In this document: piece after piece, positions 6,576 through 12,938 of the stretch
Layout of the letters: every line of letters starts with the position of its first letter
Position numbering within the stretch: the first letter of the stretch is position 1
DNA from: JAUYIV01 sp040882645
GTDB lineage: Bacteria; Actinomycetota; Acidimicrobiia; Spongiisociales; UBA11373
Direction: 5' to 3'
DNA: 15,115 nucleotides
Assembly (NCBI GenBank): GCA_040882645.1
Contig: JBBEAX010000078.1
Span: forward strand, 1-15,115
The notes under the pieces: model-generated
Told to the model about the DNA's origin: nothing
The model's database searches: none
The model's input: the letters and a program-made list of their open reading frames with translations, nothing else
Program-made: the position numbers and the translations under genes

Positions 6576-7016
6576 ATGGACGCAGGCGACCTAACCCATC
6601 CCGATCTGGTCTCGGTGACGGATTTGCCGCTCGACCCCTCCATGCTCCTCGACGCGGTGCGTCGGCCCGATGCGGGGGCGATCGTGCTGTTTCTCGGCTC
6701 GGTCCGTGACCATTCCGACGGACGCGAGGGGGTGACCCGCCTCGAGTATGAGGCCTACCGCGAGGTGGTCGAGGGCAAGATCCTCGAGATCATCGTCGAG
6801 ACCCGAGCGCAGTGGAAGGTGGGCTCGGTCGCCGCAACCCATCGGGTGGGGACGGTTCACGTCGGCGAGGACTCGGTGGCGGTGGCAGTCTCGGCGCCAC
6901 ATCGGCCCGAGGCATTCGCCGCCGCTCGCCACTTGATCGACGAACTCAAGGCTCGCGCCCCGATCTGGAAAAAGGAATACTGGGAGGGCGGGGCCGAATG
7001 GGTGGAGGAGCGATAG
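6576..7016 (+). CDS. moaE: Molybdopterin synthase catalytic subunit MoaE
   Basis: A 146-residue large subunit of molybdopterin synthase. With MoaD-thiocarboxylate it converts precursor Z (cyclic pyranopterin monophosphate) to molybdopterin, in the cytoplasm. Visible family features are 'AIVLFLGSVRDHSDG' near the start, LEYEAY (57-61 region), 'THRVGTVHVGEDSVAVAV' (88-105), the substrate-binding HRPEAF (His109-Arg110) and 'DELKARAPIWKKEYW', with Lys125 and Lys132/133 matching the catalytic lysine positions of the family. Length matches the family norm (about 140-150). No other molybdenum cofactor gene, including moaD, is in the window, so it is a solitary moaE. It diverges from htrA. The stop is followed by the 74-bp repeat region, and no separate simple terminator is seen. 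Confidence 0.93.
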   Translation: MDAGDLTHPDLVSVTDLPLDPSMLLDAVRRPDAGAIVLFLGSVRDHSDGREGVTRLEYEAYREVVEGKILEIIVETRAQWKVGSVAATHRVGTVHVGEDSVAVAVSAPHRPEAFAAARHLIDELKARAPIWKKEYWEGGAEWVEER

Positions 7017-7026
7017 GCGGTAGAAA

Positions 7027-7174
7027 ACCGCGTCGGGCCGCCGCACGGCCCCTCCGTCACCTCCCTGCGGGCGGCGCCGCCTCCCCCTGCGGGGGAGGAG
7101 ACCGCGTCGGGCCGCCGCACGGCCCCTCCGTCACCGCCCTGCGGGCGGCGCCATCTCCCCCTGCGGGGGAGGAG
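7027..7174. repeat. Two tandem 74-bp palindrome-rich intergenic units
   Basis: Unit 1 is 7027-7100 and unit 2 is 7101-7174. They differ at three bases by my alignment (CACCTCCCT versus CACCGCCCT, and GCCGCC versus GCCATC). Each unit folds into several hairpins: GGGCCG/CGGCCC with a 5-nt loop (7035-7051), CCC-TGC-GGG (7063-7071), and CTCCCCC-TGC-GGGGGAG (7081-7097 and 7155-7171). Unit 1 also has the perfect 12-bp palindrome GGCGGCGCCGCC (7070-7081), broken in unit 2. It lies between moaE and the transporter operon and has no sensible reading frame. It resembles REP/BIME-type intergenic repeats and could end moaE transcription or insulate the operon. Confidence 0.85.
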
Positions 7175-7210
7175 ACTCCGTGCAGCCCGGCGAGGCCAGC
7201 AGCCAGTCAC

Positions 7211-7216
7211 TAGCCT
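7211..7216 (+). promoter_or_regulatory. Candidate -10 box of the transporter operon
   Basis: TAGCCT fits TANNNT and lies 38 nt before the livF GTG, leaving room for a short leader that contains the GGAGGA ribosome binding site (7234-7239). No -35 box is evident at normal spacing. A related TAGGCT box precedes livK. Weak call. Confidence 0.25.
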
Positions 7217-7249
7217 CTCTGCGCCAACGGCCCGGAGGACCGAGACATC

Positions 7250-8032
7250 GTGCTGGCGCTGAAGAACGTCGAGGTCGTGTACAGCGACGTCATCCTCGTG
7301 TTGCGGGGCATTTCGCTCGAAGTGCCCGATGGCAAGATCGTCGCCCTGTTGGGCGCCAACGGCGCCGGGAAGACGACCACTCTGCGGGCGATCAGCGGAC
7401 TGCTCGACGTCCACAACGGTGACCTCACCAAGGGGGAGATCAGCCTCGACGGCAGCCGGATCGACCACTTCTCTGCGGCCAAGATCGTCAAGATCGGGAT
7501 CGGGCAGGCGCTCGAGGGGCGCAGGGTCCTGGCCGAGATGACGGTCGAGGAGAACCTTCGTCTCGGAGCGCACACTGCCCGCAAGCAGGCTGACGAGAAC
7601 CTTGCTCGCGTCTTCGGCCTCTTCCCCACACTGCAGGAGAGGCCCAAGTTCATTGCCGGATACCTGAGCGGCGGTCAGCAACAGATGCTGGCAATCGGAA
7701 GGGCGCTGATGGCCAGCCCCCGATTCCTGCTGCTCGACGAGCCGAGCCTGGGGCTCGCACCGCTGCTGGTCCAACAGATACGCGACATCATCGTGGAGAT
7801 CAACCGGCAGGGGACGGGCGTGCTGCTCGTGGAGCAGAATGCCACGATGGCACTCTCGATCGCCGACCACGGCTACATCCTCGAGACGGGCAAGGTCGTC
7901 ATGGACAAGCCGGCGGCGGAGCTCCTCGAAGACGAAGACGTCCGCGAGTTCTACCTCGGCCTCCATGGCGAAGACATGAAGTCGTTCGCCGAGGTCAAGC
8001 ACTATCGGCGAAAGAAGCGGTGGTTGTCGTGA
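7250..8032 (+). CDS. livF: ABC transporter ATP-binding protein, LivF type
   Basis: A 260-residue cytoplasmic ATPase of the hydrophobic amino acid/amide (HAAT, Liv-type) importer family, paired with LivG to drive uptake. Walker A is GANGAGKT at residues 35-42, the signature is LSGGQ at 139-143, and Walker B is FLLLDEPSLGLAP at about 159-171. The switch position reads VEQN instead of containing His, which is normal for LivF. The C-terminus is about 20 residues longer than a minimal LivF and very basic at the end (HYRRKKRWLS). GTG 7250 is chosen because GGAGGA lies 10 nt upstream. It is the first gene of the operon. Its TGA overlaps a possible livG GTG start (GTGA at 8029-8032). The substrate may not be a branched-chain amino acid, given the acyl-CoA ligase two genes downstream. 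Confidence 0.95.
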   Translation: MLALKNVEVVYSDVILVLRGISLEVPDGKIVALLGANGAGKTTTLRAISGLLDVHNGDLTKGEISLDGSRIDHFSAAKIVKIGIGQALEGRRVLAEMTVEENLRLGAHTARKQADENLARVFGLFPTLQERPKFIAGYLSGGQQQMLAIGRALMASPRFLLLDEPSLGLAPLLVQQIRDIIVEINRQGTGVLLVEQNATMALSIADHGYILETGKVVMDKPAAELLEDEDVREFYLGLHGEDMKSFAEVKHYRRKKRWLS

Positions 8033-8040
8033 GGGCCCGG

Positions 8041-8868
8041 ATGCTTCACGAGTTTCTCCCCGCATCCGATGGCAACGAGGTCATCCTCGAGATCGCCGAC
8101 GTCCATCTGGCGTTTGCCGGGGTCAAGGCCATCGACGGGGTCTCGCTGTCGGTGCGCAACGGGGAACTGTTCGCGATCATCGGACCCAACGGGGCCGGGA
8201 AGACGTCGATCTTCAACTGTATCTCGGGGGTGTACCGGCCGCAGGAGGGATCGATTCGATTCCTCGGCCGTGATCTCCTCGCCATGAGGCCCGACCGCAT
8301 CGCAGATCTCGGTATTGCTCGCACCTTTCAGAACATCGAGTTGTTCCCGCAGTTGACGGTGCTGGACAACCTGATGCTCGGGCGCCACCAGCATGTTCGC
8401 TACGGGACGTTTGCGGCCGCCATCAGATTCGGCCGGGCGTCGCGCGAGGAGGCACGGAATCGCGAGGTCGTCGAGGGGATAATCGAGTTCCTCGACATCC
8501 AGCAGCATCGCAAGTCCTACGTGCTGATGCTCCCGTACGGGATACAGAAGCGCATCGAACTCGGCCGAGCCCTGGCGATGGAGCCCAAGCTGCTGCTGCT
8601 GGACGAGCCGGCCGCCGGGATGAACCTCGAGGAGACCGAGGACATGGCCCGCTTCATCACGGACATCAAACGGGAACTGGGCATCGGAATCGTGCTCGTC
8701 GACCACGAAATGCGAATGGTCATGGACCTGGCCGACAAGGTGCTTGCGATCGACTTCGGTAAACCGATCGCCGTGGGCAGCCCGCGCGAGATCCAGGAGA
8801 ACCCAGACGTGATACGGGCCTATTTGGGGCAGGAACATTCGATCGCCGACACCGGAGGGAACCCATGA
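8041..8868 (+). CDS. livG: ABC transporter ATP-binding protein, LivG type
   Basis: A 275-residue second ATPase of the Liv-type importer. Walker A is GPNGAGKT at 48-55, the Q-loop is FQN (Gln97), the signature region is LPYGIQK (164-170), degenerate as in LivG proteins generally, Walker B is LLLLDEP (184-190, catalytic Glu189), and the switch His222 is in VDHEM. It should bind the coupling helices of LivH and LivM. The start is uncertain: ATG 8041 has GAGG 6 nt upstream, while GTG 8029 overlaps the livF stop as GTGA and GTG 8020 is also in frame. The homologous domain begins only around VILEIADV, so all three are compatible. The 3' end overlaps the acyl-CoA ligase ATG (ATGA, 8865-8868). Confidence 0.94.
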   Translation: MLHEFLPASDGNEVILEIADVHLAFAGVKAIDGVSLSVRNGELFAIIGPNGAGKTSIFNCISGVYRPQEGSIRFLGRDLLAMRPDRIADLGIARTFQNIELFPQLTVLDNLMLGRHQHVRYGTFAAAIRFGRASREEARNREVVEGIIEFLDIQQHRKSYVLMLPYGIQKRIELGRALAMEPKLLLLDEPAAGMNLEETEDMARFITDIKRELGIGIVLVDHEMRMVMDLADKVLAIDFGKPIAVGSPREIQENPDVIRAYLGQEHSIADTGGNP

Positions 8869-10712
8869 CGACCACCGCCGATCGCTCTGCAGCGATTGCC
8901 TCGCCGGCTTCGCGGGTACGGGACCGTGCGGGCACTACCCCGGATAGGGTCGCTCTGCGGGAGAAGGCCCGGGGCATCTGGCGCGAGACCACCTGGGCCG
9001 AATACTGGGATCGGGTCGACACCTTCGCCCATGCCCTGATCGCCGCCGGAATCGAGCCGGGGGACCGGGTGGCGATCCACTCGGACAATCGGCCCGAGTG
9101 GGTGTTCACCGATCTCGGTTCATTGGCCGCGCGGGCGGTGTGCATGGGCCTGTATCCGACGAATCCGGTGTCCGAGGTCGAGTATCTCCTCAACAACTCG
9201 GGCGCGAGGATCCTGGTGGTCGAGGACGAGGAGCAGGCCGACAAGGTTTTGGCGATCCCGACCTCCGACCTTCCCCATATCGAAAAGATCGTCTACCTCG
9301 AGCACCGTGGGGTCGACGCCTACGACGATCCCCGGCTCATTTCATGGGATGCATTCATGCAGCGCGGTGTCGACCACCGGGAGGCCCATCCGCAGGCGGT
9401 TGCCGATCGGATGGCGGCGACGAAGCCCGCCGACCTTGCATATCTGGTCTACACCTCCGGCACTACCGGGCCACCCAAGGGGTCGATGATCACGATTGGC
9501 AACCTGGAGTTCACCACGGCCGAGATCGCCGGCGATCACGGGATCGTGCGGCCGGCACCAGGGCCGGACGATCTGATCGTCTCCTATCTTCCTCTCTGCC
9601 ACATCTACGAGAAGCTGTTCTCGGTGGTGTTCAGCACCGGGGCGGGCGTCCCGATCCATTTCGGAGAATCGCTCGACACGCTGGTCCCCGACATGCGCGA
9701 CGTGCAGCCGACGATCGTCCAGGGGGTGCCCCGTATCTGGGAGCGGATTCACGCCGCCATCCAGGTGCGCCTCGCCTCGGCCTCGCGCCTCAAGAAGTTC
9801 AATGCGGTCATCTGGCTGAGGGTTGCCCGGTACATCGGACGGACCCTGGTCCGCCGGCACGGTCAGCACACCATCGCCACCCGGGTTCTCGCCCGACTCG
9901 GCGACGTGTTCCTGTATCGGTCGCTCCGGGAGCGCGTCGGGCTTCGACGGATTCGCTACGCCGTCTCCGCGGCGGCACCAATAGCGCCCGAGATACTCGA
10001 GTTCTTCATGTCCATCGGTGTGCCGATCTACGAGGCGTACGGGATGACCGAGAACTGTGGCGTCGCCACCACCAACCGCCCGGGGCGTACGGTGCTCGGC
10101 ACGGTCGGCGAGCCATACATGGGGTGCGAGATAAAGCTCGATGGGGAGACGGGTGAGATCCTGACTCGCCATCCGGCGGTGTTCGCCGGCTACTGGAACA
10201 TGCCTGACGCCACCGCGCGAACGATCGACGACGAAGGCTGGTTGCACACCGGCGACGTCGGCGAGTGGGTCGATGGCACGCATGTCCGAATCGTCGATCG
10301 GATCAAGGACATCATCATCACGAGCGGCGGCAAGAACGTGTCGCCGTCCGAGATCGAGAACACTCTGAAGACGTCGCCCTTCGTCAAGGAGGCAATCGTC
10401 ATCGGCGATCGGCGCAAATACCTGACCGCGCTCATTGGCATCGACTTCGACGTGGTGAGCGAGTGGGCTCAGCGGCGACGCATCCCGCACACCACCTACC
10501 GGGACTTGTCCGAGAAGCCCGACGTGCGGGCGCTGATCCAGAAGGCCGTGGACAAGACGAACGAGAAGTTCGCCCGGGTCGAGCAGATCAAGCACTTCCG
10601 CCTGCTCACGAAGGAACTCGACCATGAGGACGGCGAGTTGACGGCGACTCAGAAGGTCAAGCGGTCGATCATCGAGGAGCGGTTCGCCGACGACATCGAG
10701 TCGATGTATTGA
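8865..10712 (+). CDS. Long-chain-type acyl-CoA synthetase (AMP-forming ligase)
   Basis: A 615-residue adenylate-forming enzyme that should convert a carboxylic acid, ATP and CoA to acyl-CoA, AMP and PPi in the cytoplasm. Motifs in order: phosphate loop YTSGTTGPPKG (196-206), SYLPLCHIYEK (240-250) as in FACL/FadD15-type enzymes, YGMTE (392-396), HTGD (461-464), the hinge 'DRIKDIIITSGGKNVSP' (478-494), and a C-terminal TATQKVKR whose Lys597 is the likely catalytic lysine. There is no membrane helix or signal. Length and the long insert before SAAAPIAP fit the long-chain (bubblegum/FadD15) group, but chain length cannot be read from sequence. Its ATG overlaps the livG stop and its TGA overlaps the livH ATG (TGATG), so it is an integral member of the transporter operon. 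The natural inference is that it activates the imported substrate. Confidence 0.93.
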   Translation: MTTTADRSAAIASPASRVRDRAGTTPDRVALREKARGIWRETTWAEYWDRVDTFAHALIAAGIEPGDRVAIHSDNRPEWVFTDLGSLAARAVCMGLYPTNPVSEVEYLLNNSGARILVVEDEEQADKVLAIPTSDLPHIEKIVYLEHRGVDAYDDPRLISWDAFMQRGVDHREAHPQAVADRMAATKPADLAYLVYTSGTTGPPKGSMITIGNLEFTTAEIAGDHGIVRPAPGPDDLIVSYLPLCHIYEKLFSVVFSTGAGVPIHFGESLDTLVPDMRDVQPTIVQGVPRIWERIHAAIQVRLASASRLKKFNAVIWLRVARYIGRTLVRRHGQHTIATRVLARLGDVFLYRSLRERVGLRRIRYAVSAAAPIAPEILEFFMSIGVPIYEAYGMTENCGVATTNRPGRTVLGTVGEPYMGCEIKLDGETGEILTRHPAVFAGYWNMPDATARTIDDEGWLHTGDVGEWVDGTHVRIVDRIKDIIITSGGKNVSPSEIENTLKTSPFVKEAIVIGDRRKYLTALIGIDFDVVSEWAQRRRIPHTTYRDLSEKPDVRALIQKAVDKTNEKFARVEQIKHFRLLTKELDHEDGELTATQKVKRSIIEERFADDIESMY

Positions 10713-11608
10713 TGACCCAGTTTCTGCAGGCGCTGATCAACGGGACGTCGCTCGCGGCGATCTACGGGTTGATCGCGCTCGGCTTCGTGATCATCTACAA
10801 GTCGACGCAGGTGCTCAACTTCGCCCAGCCGGCGCTGATGCTCCTCGGCGCCTACTGGGTGGTGTACTTCGCGACGATCATCGGTTGGCCGTTCTGGGCG
10901 GCGGTGCTGATGGCCGCCGGTCTCGCCGCGCTCACCGGGGTGCTGGTGGAGCGAACCGCGCTGCGGCCCATGGTGGGAAAACCGGTGTTCGCCGTCGCCA
11001 TCATGACCATCGGGCTGAACACCGTCATCACCGTGGTCGCCCTGGACCTCCTTGGGGTGGAGACCCGGCAGGTGGGCGACCCATGGGGCCTGAAGTTCTT
11101 TCAACTCGGGTCACTCAACATCGCCCATCGGCAGGTGGCGGCGATCGTGGCAGCGGTGATCCTCGTCGCGGCTCTCCTTGCCTTCTTCAAGTACTCCCGT
11201 TTCGGCCTGGCGATGCGGGCCGCCGCCTTCGATCAGGAGGTTGCCCTGACTCAGGGGGTCTCGGTGACCGCGGTGTTCGCCGCCTCGTGGGCGATCGCGT
11301 CCGTGCTGGCGATGGTCGGTGGGTTACTCATTGGGGCCACGCCGCCGGGGCTCGACCGGTCGGCCGGGGTGGTCGCCCTCAAGGCGTTGCCGGTGGTGGT
11401 GATCGGTGGGCTCGATTCGATCGCCGGCGCGCTGGTAGGCGCGCTGGTCGTGGGAATCGCTGAAGCACTGACGACCACCTATCAACCGATTCATGCGGAG
11501 TTCCTCGGCAGGAACTTCGCTCAGGTGGTCCCGTACCTGGTGATGTTTCTCGTCCTCCTCGTCCGGCCCTATGGCCTCTTCGGCACGAAGGAGGTCGAGC
11601 GGGTATGA
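10712..11608 (+). CDS. livH: ABC transporter permease, LivH type
   Basis: A 298-residue inner-membrane permease of the Liv-type importer with about eight hydrophobic helices. The N-terminus carries the family pattern 'AIYGLIALGFVIIYKSTQVL', then NFAQPALMLLGAYW. The cytoplasmic coupling region is 'GLAMRAAAFDQEVALTQGVS', contacting the ATPases, and near the C-terminus is the conserved 'VVVIGGLDSIAGALVGALV'. ATG 10712 is preferred to the adjacent TTG at 10709 because it shares TGATG with the stop of the upstream ligase, a typical reinitiation junction. Its own stop overlaps the livM ATG. It pairs with LivM to form the translocation pore. Confidence 0.94.
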   Translation: MTQFLQALINGTSLAAIYGLIALGFVIIYKSTQVLNFAQPALMLLGAYWVVYFATIIGWPFWAAVLMAAGLAALTGVLVERTALRPMVGKPVFAVAIMTIGLNTVITVVALDLLGVETRQVGDPWGLKFFQLGSLNIAHRQVAAIVAAVILVAALLAFFKYSRFGLAMRAAAFDQEVALTQGVSVTAVFAASWAIASVLAMVGGLLIGATPPGLDRSAGVVALKALPVVVIGGLDSIAGALVGALVVGIAEALTTTYQPIHAEFLGRNFAQVVPYLVMFLVLLVRPYGLFGTKEVERV

Positions 11609-12807
11609 AGAACCGGCCCGGGCTGATCGGCGACTACCGCGCGGACAGTGCGATCTTCCGCAACAACGTTCAGCGGTTCTGGATCGTGGTGTTGCTCGTG
11701 GCGGCGGTGGTCCTCGGTCTCGGCGGCACCATTCCACTGATCCCCGGGCTGATCGATTTTTCGATGAGGGGCGAGCTGCTGATCCTCGGGGTGAGCGCGT
11801 TGTTCGCGTCGATCGGCGCGATCGGCCTCAACATCGTGACGGGGTACGCCGGCCAGGTGTCGCTCGGTCACGCCTTCTTCCTCGGGCTGGGGGCCTTCAC
11901 CGCTGCCGTGCTCGGCGGCACCGAAGTGACCCGTCAGGTCTTCGACCTGGCCACCGGCCAGAACGTCGAGAAGACGGTTCTAGTGGGGTACGGGCTGGAC
12001 ATGGCCTTGTGGCTGCCGGCGGCCGGGATCGTCGCCGCCCTGGCCGGGCTGATCATCTCGCCGGTGGCATTCCGGCTGCGCGGGCTCTATCTGGCTTTCG
12101 TCACCCTCGGGCTGGTGTTTCTGGGAGAGCACTTCTTCCGCGAGTCCGAGACCCTGACCGGCGGTGTCGGCATCGGGCGAGAGACCGGGATTCCGAAGCT
12201 CTTCGGGTTCCGATTCGACCAGCCGGGCGAGGTGTTCGGCGTCTTCATGACGAAGCCCCAAAAGTTGTTCTTTTTAGGCTTGATCCTTCTGGTCGTCATG
12301 GCGCTCGTGGCGAAGAACCTTGCCCGGTCCCGGATCGGACGAGCGCTGGCCGGCGTGCGCGACCGTGACATCGCTGCCGAGATGATGGGCATCAACCTCG
12401 CCCGCTACAAGATGATCGCCTTCGTGGTCTCGTCCTTCTACGCCGGGATCGCGGGGGCACTTCTCTACTCGGCGATCGGGCGATTGGAGCCGGCTTCGTT
12501 CAATCTTCTCCTTTCGATTCGCTATATCGCCATGATCCTGATCGGGGGCGCGGCCACCATCGCCGGCTCGATCATGGGCGCGTTCTTCATCACCTTCCTG
12601 CCCCGGATCGTCAGGTGGATGGCGGGGTTGTGGTTCTTTGGTTTCATCTCGACCTCGCCCGCGGGCGGCTTCGTGACCGCCTCCCAGTTCGAGCAGATCA
12701 TGTTCGGCGGGCTCATCGTCGGGTTCCTGATTTTCGAGCCGCTCGGCCTCTACGGAATCTGGATACGGGTGCGGAACTACTGGAAGGCGTGGCCCTTCAG
12801 CTACTGA
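11605..12807 (+). CDS. livM: ABC transporter permease, LivM type
   Basis: A 400-residue second permease of the importer. The diagnostic LivM segment 'IGLNIVTGYAGQVSLGHAFF' lies near residues 73-92, 'RLRGLYLAFVTLGLVFLGE' follows, and the coupling loop 'ALAGVRDRDIAAEMMGINL' lies near 250. It is longer than typical LivM (about 300-360). A polar stretch of about 30 residues (TEVTRQVFDLATGQNVEK...) sits in the loop after the GYAGQ helix, and a second extended loop near the C-terminus (WFFGFISTSPAGGFVTASQFEQ) should face outward; both could contact the binding protein. The ATG overlaps the livH stop (ATGA). It is the last gene of the tightly packed block; 131 bp separate it from livK. Confidence 0.94.
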   Translation: MKNRPGLIGDYRADSAIFRNNVQRFWIVVLLVAAVVLGLGGTIPLIPGLIDFSMRGELLILGVSALFASIGAIGLNIVTGYAGQVSLGHAFFLGLGAFTAAVLGGTEVTRQVFDLATGQNVEKTVLVGYGLDMALWLPAAGIVAALAGLIISPVAFRLRGLYLAFVTLGLVFLGEHFFRESETLTGGVGIGRETGIPKLFGFRFDQPGEVFGVFMTKPQKLFFLGLILLVVMALVAKNLARSRIGRALAGVRDRDIAAEMMGINLARYKMIAFVVSSFYAGIAGALLYSAIGRLEPASFNLLLSIRYIAMILIGGAATIAGSIMGAFFITFLPRIVRWMAGLWFFGFISTSPAGGFVTASQFEQIMFGGLIVGFLIFEPLGLYGIWIRVRNYWKAWPFSY

Positions 12808-12865
12808 CCCCGGTAGGAAATGGGAGTTGGGTTCCGTTTCGCCCGCCGGGAAGGACGCGATCCGA

Positions 12866-12871
12866 TAGGCT
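12866..12871 (+). promoter_or_regulatory. Candidate internal -10 box before livK
   Basis: The 131-bp gap 12808-12938 is the only real spacer in the operon. TAGGCT fits TANNNT and lies 67 nt before the livK ATG, which would give livK its own transcript; binding proteins are usually needed in excess over the permease. No -35 box at proper spacing and no strong hairpin are visible. Weak call. Confidence 0.25.
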
Positions 12872-12938
12872 GCTGTCTCAACTGCCCTTGGGGGGCGGGA
12901 CTCTTCAGCGAATCAGCAATCCTTGGGAGGAACAGAGA

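Noticed and set aside
7027..7174. Possible pair of tRNAs or a riboswitch in the hairpin-rich stretch
   Set aside because: No T-loop (GTTCGAAT-type) sequence, no anticodon arm geometry, and the two units are tandem duplicates; nothing matches a known riboswitch core.
6857..8065. Minus-strand open frame (402 codons) across moaE end, the 74-bp repeats and livF
   Set aside because: It crosses the repeat region and is opposite a clear ATPase; its translation shows only the antisense composition of livF and no membrane or catalytic features.
9342..10625. Long minus-strand open frame (427 codons) opposite the acyl-CoA ligase gene
   Set aside because: It is the antisense shadow of a high-GC gene: low-complexity His/Arg/Asp-rich translation, no domain, and the plus strand carries all ligase motifs.
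12615..12938. In-frame N-terminal extension of livK back into livM
   Set aside because: It would bury the lipoprotein signal peptide, and the ATG at 12939 has an excellent ribosome binding site; the extension is livM read out of frame.
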